This document shows positions 44,751 through 52,909 of a DNA stretch of 64,000 nucleotides, piece after piece. The stretch comes from Pseudomonas entomophila. GTDB lineage: Bacteria; Pseudomonadota; Gammaproteobacteria; Pseudomonadales; Pseudomonadaceae. Positions within the stretch are counted from its first letter, which is position 1; each line of letters starts with the position of its first letter. The DNA is taken from assembly GCF_018417595.1 (NCBI RefSeq), contig NZ_CP070982.1, positions 3,368,001 through 3,432,000 on the forward strand. Reading direction: 5' to 3'. The notes under the pieces were generated by a model. It was not told where the DNA came from and did no database searches. It saw nothing but the letters and a program-made list of their open reading frames with translations. The position numbers were made by a program, and so were the translations under genes.

Positions 44751-44826
44751 CATCGCGGATAAATCCGCTCCTACAGGTACGACGCGGATTATCGGTTCGC
44801 CTGTAGGAGCGGATTTATCCGCGATG
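44751..44826. repeat. Inverted repeat pair, ATCGCGGATAAATCCGCTCC type
   Basis: CATCGCGGATAAATCCGCTC-CTACAGG (44751 on) and CCTGTAGGAGCGGATTTATC-CGCGATG (44800-44826) face each other across about 22 bp between two convergent genes. It probably acts as a shared transcription end. Confidence 0.85.
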
Positions 44827-44870
44827 CACCGCACGAGCGGCGCTCGATCCCCATACCACCCAACCACTGC

Positions 44871-45842
44871 TCAACGCCCCGCCATCAACGCCATCGCCCG
44901 GTAATCCTTCGGCGACTGCTCGAACTGTTTCTTGAACGCCCGGCTGAAATGCGCCGAATCGGTGAACCCCCATTTGTAGGCGATGGAGGTGATCGACTCA
45001 CGCTTGAGGAACGGGTTGGACAGATCGTCCGCACTGCGCTTGAGCCGTGAACGCTGGATGTAACGGCAGACACTGTCGCCCTCCTCCTCGAACAAGCGGT
45101 ACAGATGCCGCACCGAAATGCTCAGGCGCTCGGCCAGGTTGGCCGGGGTCAGGCCGGGCTGGCCCAGTGACTCGTCGATGACCTTCTGCACATGGCCGCG
45201 CAGGTTGGCGCCACTGAGGCCCGACAGCGCGCCGGGGTTGTCGTCGGCCCGTTCGAAACCCGGCTCCAGCAAGGCGATGAAAGCGGCCTGCAGCGCCTCA
45301 CCCTGAGTATCGCCGGCATCGTCCCCTTCGCGGCACAGCTGGTCCATCAGCAGGTGCAGCATGCGCCCGCAGGCGTTGGTCGAGGAGATCTTGCCGAAGG
45401 CCGCGCCCGAACCCGTGACATGCTTGCGCACCTGCTCGCGAGACAGCGCCAGCGACACATGCTCGATCAGCCCGAACGGGGTGATTTCACAGGGCCCCAC
45501 CGAGTCCATCAGCAGCAGCTCGCCGGGCGACAGCTGGATGCTCACACCACCCTGGGTGATCTGCGAGTAGCCCATGCGCTGGCTGACCAGGAAACAGTGC
45601 TGGTCGTCGTCGCGGTCAGGGTTGTCGCCCAGGCGGCGGATATTGCCGGCGTTGGTGCGCAGGTTGGCCAGGGCCAAACCGGCGCGATTGAAGGTCGAGA
45701 CCTCGCCGATGAACAGCGAGCGGTTGAAGGCAAGCTCGGTCTGGAACTGGCCACAGACTTGCTGCATGGCCGTGGTCCAGCGCTCCAGGCCGTCGTGGGC
45801 CGGGTTTGCGCGGTGCACTGAAGCGGGCTGGGGCAAGGACAT
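44871..45842 (-). CDS. feaR: FeaR-type AraC-family regulator
   Basis: A 323-residue AraC protein from MSLPQPASVHRANPAHDG. The sensor half has RSLFIGEVSTFNRAGLALAN and SQRMGYSQITQGGVSIQLSP, the AraC_binding_2 type shared with FeaR (activator of aromatic amine genes in E. coli) and AraC regulators of tynamine-like genes in Pseudomonas. The C-terminal HTH includes LTPANLAERLSISVRHLYRL and SITSIAYKWGFTDSAHFSRA. It lies between the oxidase/cupin genes and the permease, in the position of TynR in the P. putida U tyramine cluster. A 20-bp near-palindrome (45881-45900) precedes it. Confidence 0.88.
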   Translation of the reverse strand: MSLPQPASVHRANPAHDGLERWTTAMQQVCGQFQTELAFNRSLFIGEVSTFNRAGLALANLRTNAGNIRRLGDNPDRDDDQHCFLVSQRMGYSQITQGGVSIQLSPGELLLMDSVGPCEITPFGLIEHVSLALSREQVRKHVTGSGAAFGKISSTNACGRMLHLLMDQLCREGDDAGDTQGEALQAAFIALLEPGFERADDNPGALSGLSGANLRGHVQKVIDESLGQPGLTPANLAERLSISVRHLYRLFEEEGDSVCRYIQRSRLKRSADDLSNPFLKRESITSIAYKWGFTDSAHFSRAFKKQFEQSPKDYRAMALMAGR

Positions 45843-45880
45843 GACAACCTCCACTCGCAACGATTGTAGTTATGGAGGTA

Positions 45881-45900
45881 ATTGTTAACATGTTATCAAT
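45881..45900 (-). promoter_or_regulatory. Near-palindrome upstream of feaR
   Basis: ATTGTTAACATGTTATCAAT has 9 of 10 paired positions and lies 39 bp upstream of the feaR start on its promoter side. It differs from the tandem 19-bp element and from the HpaR-like sites, so it may bind another regulator or just be part of the promoter. Confidence 0.45.
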
Positions 45901-45920
45901 GAACGTACAACTGTCATCTC

Positions 45921-46006
45921 TTGTAGGAGCGGCTTCAGCCGCGATGCGGGTATCGCGGTGCCTGGCACCCGCTTTGCGGGTGATCGCGGCTGAAGCCGCT
46001 CCTACC
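45921..46006. repeat. REP inverted pair
   Basis: TTGTAGGAGCGGCTTCAGCC and its inverse ending GAAGCCGCTCCTACCAG enclose GATGCGGGTATCGCGGTG and a GCACCCGCTTTGCGGGTG stem. It separates feaR from the DUF3156 gene. Confidence 0.9.
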
Positions 46007-46021
46007 AGAGAGGCGTTGGAT

Positions 46022-46585
46022 TCAAAGACCGCGCAGGGCGTGTGCGAGGGCGTCGAAAGCCTGCCAGAGGTGACAGCACTGCTCGGCAGCGAGGGGGATG
46101 TAGCGACGGAAGGCTGGCATGCGGTTGACCACCTCACTGGCGCCCATGTGCTCCAGGGTCACCTGCCACTGGCCATCGCTGCACTCGATGGCCAGGCGCT
46201 TGAAGTCCAAGGGCATCAGGGCGGCGTGAACCTCTTCGAGGCGTGACTCGAGCCCCTCGAACAGTCCCTGGTCGCCACCACGCAGACGGCACGCCAGGCC
46301 AGTGCGGCGCAGCGCACCCGTATGGTGCAGCTCAGCCCGCAGCGTGCCCTGCCCCACGGCAGGCACGCGCAGGATGAACTCGCACATCACCAGGTGCATC
46401 AGCAGATGACTCTCGGTGCGTTCGCGCACTTCGATCCGCGGGCCATCCTCGCGGTAGGTAAACGATGCTGCGGATTGCAAATCCGTCAATCCCAGGTTAC
46501 GCCACACCCGCTGCAAGGTCGCCCCCGGCCGGTATCCCGCCGGGGCACGCGGGCCAGTCAGGCGCTCAAGCCAGCTTGCCGACAT
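46022..46585 (-). CDS. DUF3156-family protein
   Basis: A 187-residue protein MSASWLERLTGPRAPAGYRP with RPGATLQRVWRNLGLTDLQS, VRERTESHLLMHLVMCEFIL and LKF-like MPLDFKRLAIECSDGQWQVT. Proteins of this type (DUF3156) sit next to APC permeases in Pseudomonas and have no known function; no signal or membrane segment. The start overlaps the permease 3' end by 20 bp, so it is co-translated with it. Confidence 0.78.
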   Translation of the reverse strand: MSASWLERLTGPRAPAGYRPGATLQRVWRNLGLTDLQSAASFTYREDGPRIEVRERTESHLLMHLVMCEFILRVPAVGQGTLRAELHHTGALRRTGLACRLRGGDQGLFEGLESRLEEVHAALMPLDFKRLAIECSDGQWQVTLEHMGASEVVNRMPAFRRYIPLAAEQCCHLWQAFDALAHALRGL

Positions 46586-48065
46586 GCTGCACCTGCTCGC
46601 GGTTAGGTTGGCCAGGCTCGGCGGCAAATTCCTTCTCCAGCACGTCCTCGACCCGAGCCGGCCTGAACGGGTTGACCTTCTGCACGCACAACGTCCAGAA
46701 CAGTGCATACGCGGCAGTGGCGCCAAGCATCACGGCGAACGGCACATAGACATCGGCGGGGTTCATGCCCGGTGGGGTGATGAACCACATGCCCAGCAGG
46801 ATGCCGATACTGGAGACGATCTGCGGCAGCGGGAACAGCGGCGAACGATAGGCGCGCGGCAGGTCGGGACGACGGATGCGCAGGATCACCACCGACAGGG
46901 TCACCAGCAGGTAGGCCGTGCTCCAGGCACACACCGCAGCCAGCACCAGGTGCAGGATATTGTCGGTGTTGCCGCCCAGGTACCAGGCGTGCAAGCACGG
47001 GATCAGCGCCACCACCAGGATGCACAGCAGCGGCGTCTTGAAGCGCGGGTGCAGGTAGGTGAAGACCTTGGGCAAGGCGCCGTCCACGGCCATGCCGTAG
47101 AGGATCCGCGGCACGCCGGCCATCAGCGTGTTGATGGTGGCGGCCCCGGCGAACAGGAAGCCGATGCCCAGCCACACCGGGCCGATATCCCCCATCACCT
47201 GCTCGGCGAAGCGCGGAATGGCCATGGGCGTGTCCAGCAGGTGCACGCCGCTGGCCGCGTCGAGCACCACGTTTTCCACCTGGCGCTTCATCGCCGCGCC
47301 ATAGATGAACATGCAACTTGCTACACCGAAAAGGCCCAGGGCCATGGCCTTGGGCATCACCCAGGCCGAGCGGCGCAGTTCCGGGGCCAGCGGGGTGACG
47401 AACTCGCAGCCGACGAACATGAACATGGCCATGCCCACCAGCGACAGGATGGTCATCAGGTCGGTGCCCACCAGCGACACCCCGAACGGGCCCTCCAGCT
47501 CCACGGCCGGCGCGGCGATCAAGCCAAGCACGCCGAACACCATCAGCGTGGTCCACATGCCGAAGGTCAGCACCACTTCGGCGCGGCCGAAGGCGCTGAC
47601 ACCGAAAGCGTTGAGCACGCCGAACACCAGCACGAAACCCACCCCCAGCAGCCACGAGCCACCGGCCGATTCGGCGAGGGTATTGAGGTGCTCGAAGTTC
47701 ACCAGGGCCATCACCCCGGAGAGGATCGTCTCGGCGGTGCCGGCGAACACATGCACGATCAGGTAGGCCGACAGGGTGCCGGTGATGGCGAAGAAGCGGC
47801 CCAGGCCGCAGTTGATGTAGTCGTACACGGAACCGGTGGTCGGCAGGATCGCCGCCGCTTCAGCGAAGGTGGTCGATTGCGCGAGCATCATCACCGCGGC
47901 GATCACCATGGCCACGGCGAAGGCGCTGCCGCCGATGCCGAAACCCATGGTCGCGGTGAGGATCACCGGGCTGGCCATGATCAGGCCGACGGTGCTGGCC
48001 AATGCAGTGGGGAAACCGACGGTGCCGCGGTTCAGGTGCTCGGTGAGCTTATTGTTGATTGTCAT
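46566..48065 (-). CDS. APC-family amine/amino-acid permease
   Basis: A 499-residue permease with 12 predicted helices. TVGFPTALASTVGLIMASPV, TTFAEAAAILPTTGSVYDYI (substrate/Na helix break) and FVGCEFVTPLAPELRRSAWV are typical of APC proteins. In the comparable P. putida tyn cluster the permease imports tyramine-type amines, so that is the likely role here. The tandem 19-bp element lies at 48131-48171, 66 bp upstream of the start. The C-terminus is cytosolic and charged. Confidence 0.9.
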   Translation of the reverse strand: MTINNKLTEHLNRGTVGFPTALASTVGLIMASPVILTATMGFGIGGSAFAVAMVIAAVMMLAQSTTFAEAAAILPTTGSVYDYINCGLGRFFAITGTLSAYLIVHVFAGTAETILSGVMALVNFEHLNTLAESAGGSWLLGVGFVLVFGVLNAFGVSAFGRAEVVLTFGMWTTLMVFGVLGLIAAPAVELEGPFGVSLVGTDLMTILSLVGMAMFMFVGCEFVTPLAPELRRSAWVMPKAMALGLFGVASCMFIYGAAMKRQVENVVLDAASGVHLLDTPMAIPRFAEQVMGDIGPVWLGIGFLFAGAATINTLMAGVPRILYGMAVDGALPKVFTYLHPRFKTPLLCILVVALIPCLHAWYLGGNTDNILHLVLAAVCAWSTAYLLVTLSVVILRIRRPDLPRAYRSPLFPLPQIVSSIGILLGMWFITPPGMNPADVYVPFAVMLGATAAYALFWTLCVQKVNPFRPARVEDVLEKEFAAEPGQPNREQVQHVGKLA

Positions 48066-48130
48066 GGGCGGGCCCTGGCTGGACGAGGAAAGTGCTATGC
48101 CGGGTTACTGTGGCCTGTGTCCATGGCGCT

Positions 48131-48171
48131 GTCTTGCCCCTGCCTGCCGGCAGCCTTGCAATTCTCTGCCA
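48131..48171 (-). promoter_or_regulatory. Tandem 19-bp element upstream of permease gene
   Basis: On the minus strand TGGCAGAGAATTGCAAGGC (48171-48153) and CGGCAGGCAGGGGCAAGAC (48149-48131), 22 bp start to start, reading toward the permease. It matches the pairs upstream of the oxidase, aldehyde dehydrogenase and porin genes. A -10-like CAGTAA lies about 20 bp further on. Confidence 0.72.
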
Positions 48172-48184
48172 GTCTTTGAATTCT

Positions 48185-48271
48185 TTGTAGGAGCGGCTTC
48201 AGCCGCGATGCGGGCACCGCGGTGTCCCGCACCCGCTTCGCGGGTGATCGCGGCTGAAGCCGCTCCTACAG
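48185..48271. repeat. REP inverted pair
   Basis: TTGTAGGAGCGGCTTCAGCC and its inverse ending CCGCTCCTACAGG, with an internal GCACCCGCTTCGCGGGTG stem, between the reductase stop and the permease promoter. Confidence 0.9.
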
Positions 48272-48284
48272 GGGGCATTCCATA

Positions 48285-49202
48285 TCAACGGGCAATGATC
48301 GCCTTGAGCACGGCCTTGAAGGTCTCCAACTGTTCGTGGCTGAACTGGCCGAACACTTGCTCCTGCTGGGTCTGGGCAATGCCCCACAGCCCCTCGGTTG
48401 CCTCACGACCGTCCTCGGTCAGGCACACCCGGCCATTATCCTCAGCCACCAGCCCCTTGCGCGTAAGGTTGGCCACAGCTTCGCCAACCTCGCGCTCGGG
48501 CATCGCCACTTCCCGCAAAAGGTCGGCTGGCGCGAGACCTGCGTCGTGCTCCAGCACCATCAACATACGTGCCTCGCTGGTGCGCAAGCCGGTGGCCAGT
48601 TGCCGGGGTTGGTAATCGCCCTGGTAAGCGCGTAGCGCCTGGGTCATCAAGTAGTACAGGTTGTGCTGCAAGCGGCCCTGGAAGTGGCTGCGGCCATCGC
48701 CACGCGGGGCCATGCGCGGGTGCGGCAGGACCATGGAATAGGCGCCCTGGTGATAGAGCAAGGGCGAACGGCCAAGGTCGTCGAACGCCAGCACTCTACC
48801 CACCAGGATCCAGTGGTCGCCGCCATCGAGCTGCTGGAACGTCTGGCACCGAAAGCGCGCCGCGCAATCCGCCAACAGCGGTGCGCCGCCCTCGCCCACC
48901 TCGTAGTCGATGCCGGCGAAGCGATCCTCGCTGGGGCGGGCGAAGGTGTTGGACAAGTCGACCTGATCGGCGGCCAGCACATTGACCGCGAAGTGCCCGG
49001 CAGCCTCGAATACGGCATGGCTGCTGGAGCGCTTGTCGATGCTCCAGAGCACCAGCGGTGGGTCGAGGGACACCGAGTTGAAGCTGTTGGCGGTGACGCC
49101 GACCTTGCGGCCAGCGGCATCGGCGGCGGTGATCACGGTCACGCCGGTAGCGAAGTTGCCCAGGGCGCGGCGCAAGGCGCGCGAGTCGAACGAGGTAGTC
49201 AT
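48285..49202 (-). CDS. 4-hydroxyphenylacetate 3-hydroxylase reductase (C1-type) with MarR-like domain
   Basis: A 305-residue protein with a flavin-reductase domain (about 1-165: RALRRALGNFATGVTVITAA, GVTANSFNSVSLDPPLVLWS, NTFARPSEDRFAGIDYEVG, DHWILVGRVLAFDD) and a C-terminal winged-helix, MarR-like part (about 195-300: ATGLRTSEARMLMVLEHDAG, DLLREVAMPEREVGEAVANL). That architecture is that of the Acinetobacter baumannii HPAH C1 component, where the C-terminal domain mediates stimulation by 4-hydroxyphenylacetate. It supplies reduced flavin to the oxygenase encoded just upstream. The ATG at 49202 is taken; MNPEPC would be an unneeded extension. Confidence 0.85.
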   Translation of the reverse strand: MTTSFDSRALRRALGNFATGVTVITAADAAGRKVGVTANSFNSVSLDPPLVLWSIDKRSSSHAVFEAAGHFAVNVLAADQVDLSNTFARPSEDRFAGIDYEVGEGGAPLLADCAARFRCQTFQQLDGGDHWILVGRVLAFDDLGRSPLLYHQGAYSMVLPHPRMAPRGDGRSHFQGRLQHNLYYLMTQALRAYQGDYQPRQLATGLRTSEARMLMVLEHDAGLAPADLLREVAMPEREVGEAVANLTRKGLVAEDNGRVCLTEDGREATEGLWGIAQTQQEQVFGQFSHEQLETFKAVLKAIIAR

Positions 49203-49234
49203 GCAAGGCTCCGGATTCATTGTTGTTCTAGGGC

Positions 49235-50416
49235 TCAGGTCATTGCCGGGTCCGGCTCCAGCCCCATCAGCTCACGGCCGAGGATCTGTGCGCAGACGTC
49301 GTAGTCGGTGTAGGCATGGGCGCCGGTCATATGGGCGTCGCGGAACAGGCGCTGCAGTTCGCTGCTGTCGAACCAGGCGCCACCACCGGCGGCCTCCATC
49401 AAGCGGTCCACCGCCTGGATGCACAGTTTCACGGCATACCCCTGGTTGGTGCGCCAGAACGCCAACTCCGTGCGCGTGGGGTACTGGTGGCGGGCGCTGT
49501 AGTCGGCGATCTGTTCCCAGCTCTTTTCCAGCAAGGCCCGGGCTGCAGCAACCTGGTGGGTGGATTCGGCCAGGCGCATCAACGCTGGCGTAGCGGCACC
49601 GACGGCGGCACCGGTGTAGGCGCGCACGCGGTTACGGGTCTTATCCTTGAACGCTTCGAGCATCCGCTCGGCGATGCCCAGGCTGACCGTGGAGAAGCCG
49701 CTGGCGAAGTACGGGCGGTAAGGGTTGAAGTAGAGGGCGCTGTCCGGATACAGGCCAAACCCCGCCGACTGGCCTTCCATCATGTCCCGGGCCTTCTGGA
49801 TGCGATGCTCGGGCACGAAGGCGCGGTCGACCACCAGGGTGCGGCTGCCACTGGCGCGCATGCCGGCCGCGAACCAGTCATCGCGGATCTGGTAATCGCT
49901 GCGCGGCAGCACGGCAAAGCAGTAATCCTGGCCGCCCTGCGGGTTGGCCCGGCGAAAGCCCATGATCGCCCACTCGGCATGGTCGCAACCGCTGCTCCAG
50001 CCCATCTCACCGCTGAACAGCACGCCCCCTTCCACTTCCTCGGTGCGGCCGAACGGGGCGATGCTGCTGCTCGCGGTGGCGTCCGGGTGGTCACGCCAGA
50101 GCTCGTCCTGCAACCTGGCCGAAAACATCGCCAGCTGGTGGCTGTGGGTGCACAGCAGGCTCATGGCCCAGGCCGTGCTGGCGCAGGCGCCGGCCAGGGC
50201 GGCGATGCATTCGGCGAACTGCGGCAGGCTGATTTCCAGGCCGCCGTAGTGCCGGGGCTGGAAGGCCTTGTGCAGGCCGATGCCCTTGAGCAGGGCGATG
50301 TTCTCGGCAGGCACGCTGCGCTCGCGCTCGGCCTGGTCGGCGCGGGCGGCGATGGCGGGCAGCAGGGGCTTGAGGTCTTCGAGCAGGGAGTTTGGCTTTT
50401 TCATGGTCTGGCTCAT
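49235..50416 (-). CDS. 4-hydroxyphenylacetate 3-hydroxylase oxygenase (C2-type)
   Basis: A 393-residue flavin-dependent oxygenase of the acyl-CoA-dehydrogenase fold: SVPAENIALLKGIGLHKAFQ, PRHYGGLEISLPQFAECIAA, LAGACASTAWAMSLLCTHSH, SGEMGWSSGCDHAEWAIMGF and DSSELQRLFRDAHMTGAHAY. It belongs to the HPAH C2/HsaA group and not to the two-component HpaB family. It hydroxylates 4-hydroxyphenylacetate to homoprotocatechuate, feeding hpaD. The ATG at 50416 has an AGGGTCC ribosome-like site; a Met 12 bp later is an alternative. The C1 gene follows after 32 bp in the same operon. Confidence 0.87.
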   Translation of the reverse strand: MSQTMKKPNSLLEDLKPLLPAIAARADQAERERSVPAENIALLKGIGLHKAFQPRHYGGLEISLPQFAECIAALAGACASTAWAMSLLCTHSHQLAMFSARLQDELWRDHPDATASSSIAPFGRTEEVEGGVLFSGEMGWSSGCDHAEWAIMGFRRANPQGGQDYCFAVLPRSDYQIRDDWFAAGMRASGSRTLVVDRAFVPEHRIQKARDMMEGQSAGFGLYPDSALYFNPYRPYFASGFSTVSLGIAERMLEAFKDKTRNRVRAYTGAAVGAATPALMRLAESTHQVAAARALLEKSWEQIADYSARHQYPTRTELAFWRTNQGYAVKLCIQAVDRLMEAAGGGAWFDSSELQRLFRDAHMTGAHAYTDYDVCAQILGRELMGLEPDPAMT

Positions 50417-50501
50417 TGTTATTGGACCCTGGCGAACGTGGCCATCAGGTGGCGGCTCGCTGATGAATGCCGGGTCAGTATGGGAGCCGTGCTGCGCTCG
50501 G

Positions 50502-50534
50502 AAAATGCAACTTCCGCACCTCGAATTGCATTTT
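50502..50534 (-). promoter_or_regulatory. Inverted repeat upstream of hydroxylase operon
   Basis: AAAATGCAA (50502-50510) and TTGCATTTT (50526-50534), 9-bp perfect arms with a 15-bp spacer, about 86 bp upstream of the C2 start. It is unlike the tandem element shared by the amine genes and unlike the HpaR sites. A candidate operator for HpaA or another regulator of the hydroxylase. Confidence 0.55.
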
Positions 50535-50552
50535 TCGTGGGGAATTTCGGGC

Positions 50553-50592
50553 TGGCAGGCTGGGTCATGGCGATGGCATGGAGAGACAAGAT
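50553..50592 (+). promoter_or_regulatory. Tandem 19-bp element upstream of aldehyde dehydrogenase operon
   Basis: TGGCAGGCTGGGTCATGGC (50553-50571) and TGGCATGGAGAGACAAGAT (50574-50592), 21 bp start to start, ending about 125 bp before the aldehyde dehydrogenase start. The second half-site is the better match. TTAATCT follows about 20 bp on as a possible -10. Confidence 0.7.
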
Positions 50593-50633
50593 AGGGGAGC
50601 CTGACGGCCGTTAATCTGCTCGCTATTGACCAT

Positions 50634-50693
50634 AGGGGCCGCGTCGCGGCCCTTCGCGGGCTCGCCCGCGAACGAGGGCGTAGCCCTCGCCAT
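50634..50693. repeat. REP-variant palindromes before aldehyde dehydrogenase gene
   Basis: GGGGCCGCGTCGCGGCCCTT and CGCGGGCTCGCCCGCG are inverted elements, followed by CGAGGGC-GTA-GCCCTCGCCAT (50673-50693). The last motif recurs as CGAGGGC-AAT-GCCCTCGCCAT before hpaD (39580-39600). Confidence 0.6.
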
Positions 50694-50716
50694 CTACGCC
50701 CCGACGGAGCCGAAGC

Positions 50717-52204
50717 ATGAGCGACATCCCCCTCCTTTCCAGCGTCACCACGTTCCTCGCCCGCGACCATGGCCTGTACATCCATGGTCGGGTCGTCCCA
50801 AGCCAAGCCACTGCACGCATCAGCGTGGTCAACCCGGCCAACGGCGAGCCCATCACCCAGGTCGCCGACGCCAACCAGGCCGATGTCGAGCAGGCCGTCG
50901 CCTCCGCCCGCCAGGGCTTCCTGACCTGGTCACGCACCAGCCCTGCCGCCCGCGCTGCGGTGCTGTTCCGGCTGGCGGACCTGCTGGAAGCCCACCGCGA
51001 GGAACTGGCCCAGCTGGAAACCCTGCAGTCGGGCAAGCTGATCGGCATCGCCCGCGCCTTCGAGGTCGACCAGGCCGCGCACTTCCTGCGCTACTACGCC
51101 GGCTGGGCGACCAAGATCAGCGGCCAGACCCTCACCCCGTCGCTGCCCTCCTTCGCCGGCGAGCGCTACAGCGCCTTCACCCTGCGCGAGCCGGTGGGCG
51201 TGGTGGTGGGCATCGTGCCGTGGAACTTCGCGACGATGATCGCCATCTGGAAGCTGGCCTCGGCGTTGACCACCGGTTGCAGCATCGTGCTCAAACCCAG
51301 CGAGTTCACCCCGCTGACCCTGCTGCGCATCGCCGAACTGGCCAGCGCCGCCGGGCTGCCGCCGGGCGTGCTCAACGTGCTCACCGGTGGCGGCCTGGTG
51401 GGCAAGGCGCTGGTCGAGCACCCGGGCACCGACAAGGTGTCGTTCACCGGCTCCGTGCCCACCGGCATCGCCGTCGGCCAGACCGCCATGGGCGCCAAGC
51501 TGACCCGCGCCACCCTGGAGCTGGGCGGCAAGAACTCGGTGGCGTTCCTGCCCGACGTGGGCATCGACAAGGCGGTGGACGGCATCATCGAAGCCGGTTT
51601 CCTGCATTCGGGGCAGATCTGCGCCGCCGGTGAACGCTTCTTCGTCCACCGCTCGCGGATCGAGCCGCTGCTCGACGCCCTGGCGCAACGCCTGGCCCTG
51701 CTCAAAACCGGCTCGCCACTGGACGAAACCACACAGTTCGGCCCCGTGGCCAACAAGCCGCACCAGCAGAAACTCGCCGAGTTGTTCGCCCTCGCCCGCG
51801 CCGAAGGCAGCCAGATCATCCACGGCGGGCGCATCGGCGAAGGCCCCGGCTGCTTCGTCGAACCCACGGTGATCCTCGCCAACTCGGCCCAGGACAGCTT
51901 GCTCAACCAGGAAACCTTCGGCCCGGTGGCGACCTTCCTGCCCTACGACGACGAAGACGAGCTGCTGCAGCTGATGAACGCCACCCCCTACGGCCTGTCC
52001 GCCAGCCTGTGGAGCAACGACCTGGGCAAGGTCATGCGCCTGATCCCGGAGGTCCAGGCCGGCACCTTGTGGGTGAACATGCACACCCTGCTCGATCCCG
52101 CCGTGCCGTTCGGTGGTATCAAGGCTTCCGGCATCGGCCGCGAATTCGGCTCGGCCTTCATCGACGACTTCACCGAGCTCAAGTCGGTGATGATCCGCTA
52201 CTGA
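50717..52204 (+). CDS. Aromatic aldehyde dehydrogenase (FeaB/PadA-like)
   Basis: A 495-residue NAD-dependent enzyme with GIVPWNFATMIAIWKLASAL, SFTGSVPTGIAVGQTAMGAK (NAD site), catalytic Glu in ATLELGGKNSVAFLPD and catalytic Cys in HSGQICAAGERFFVHRS. It resembles phenylacetaldehyde dehydrogenases. By context it oxidises 4-hydroxyphenylacetaldehyde (or the 3,4-dihydroxy form) from the amine oxidase to 4-hydroxyphenylacetate or homoprotocatechuate. The tandem 19-bp element upstream suggests FeaR-type control. Four genes follow closely on the same strand. Confidence 0.88.
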   Translation: MSDIPLLSSVTTFLARDHGLYIHGRVVPSQATARISVVNPANGEPITQVADANQADVEQAVASARQGFLTWSRTSPAARAAVLFRLADLLEAHREELAQLETLQSGKLIGIARAFEVDQAAHFLRYYAGWATKISGQTLTPSLPSFAGERYSAFTLREPVGVVVGIVPWNFATMIAIWKLASALTTGCSIVLKPSEFTPLTLLRIAELASAAGLPPGVLNVLTGGGLVGKALVEHPGTDKVSFTGSVPTGIAVGQTAMGAKLTRATLELGGKNSVAFLPDVGIDKAVDGIIEAGFLHSGQICAAGERFFVHRSRIEPLLDALAQRLALLKTGSPLDETTQFGPVANKPHQQKLAELFALARAEGSQIIHGGRIGEGPGCFVEPTVILANSAQDSLLNQETFGPVATFLPYDDEDELLQLMNATPYGLSASLWSNDLGKVMRLIPEVQAGTLWVNMHTLLDPAVPFGGIKASGIGREFGSAFIDDFTELKSVMIRY

Positions 52205-52206
52205 CC

Positions 52207-52866
52207 ATGGCCAACGCCCTGGACGATCTGGGACGCTACTGCCTGCAGGCGTTCAGCCAGCAGGTGCCGGCATCCCTGGCGGCGTTCTACCGCATCGACG
52301 CCGGGCAGCAGGCCTGCGACTTCCTGCTGCAGGACCTGCAGGCGCCCATGCACGCACGCTACCTGGCGCGATACCGGGCCTTCGACCCGCTGCAACCCGG
52401 GCGCTGCCTGGCCATTGGCGGCCCCGTGGTGTCGCTGCGCCAGGGCCTGGCCCGTCTGCCGCAGGACCAGGGCCGTACCTATCGCCAGTTCCTGGCGCAG
52501 CATCAGGTGGTGGATGTGGTGGAGGTCATTGCCCAGGTGCAGGGCCAGCCTCGTGCGGGCGTTTCCTTGCTGCGTTGCGCCAGCCTGGGCGAGTTCCGTG
52601 ACGTCGAGCTGCAACGGCTGCTGCCGTTGCATGGGTTGATGCAACTGGCGGTGGCCAGCCTGCCGCTGGCCGAGAGCGCCGTGCCCATCGCGCTCACCCC
52701 ACGGGAACGACAGATCGCCGAACTGCTGCGCCAGGGCGCCAGCAACAAGCTGATCGCCCGGGCACTGGGGGTTGGCCTGGCAACGGTGAAGACCCACCTG
52801 ATCAACCTGTTCCGCAAGCTGGGGGTGCGCAACCGCACCGAGCTTGTGGCCAGCCTGTTCCTGTGA
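52207..52866 (+). CDS. LuxR/MoaR-like HTH regulator
   Basis: A 219-residue protein with an unrecognised N-terminal half (about 1-150, containing GRTYRQFLAQHQVVDVVEVI) and a C-terminal GerE-type HTH (PIALTPRERQIAELLRQGAS, LIARALGVGLATVKTHLINL). There is no phospho-acceptor receiver domain. In Klebsiella the monoamine regulon activator MoaR is followed by moaE and moaF; a MoaF gene follows here too. It starts 2 bp after the aldehyde dehydrogenase stop and is therefore in the same operon. Confidence 0.8.
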   Translation: MANALDDLGRYCLQAFSQQVPASLAAFYRIDAGQQACDFLLQDLQAPMHARYLARYRAFDPLQPGRCLAIGGPVVSLRQGLARLPQDQGRTYRQFLAQHQVVDVVEVIAQVQGQPRAGVSLLRCASLGEFRDVELQRLLPLHGLMQLAVASLPLAESAVPIALTPRERQIAELLRQGASNKLIARALGVGLATVKTHLINLFRKLGVRNRTELVASLFL

Positions 52867-52909
52867 CTCAACCTTCCGGTTGATACCGGACCTTCCCGTG
52901 GCAATGCAC

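Noticed and set aside
46584..48179. 531-codon plus-strand frame opposite the APC permease
   Set aside because: Low-complexity His/Gln/Gly translation antisense to a well-defined 12-helix permease.
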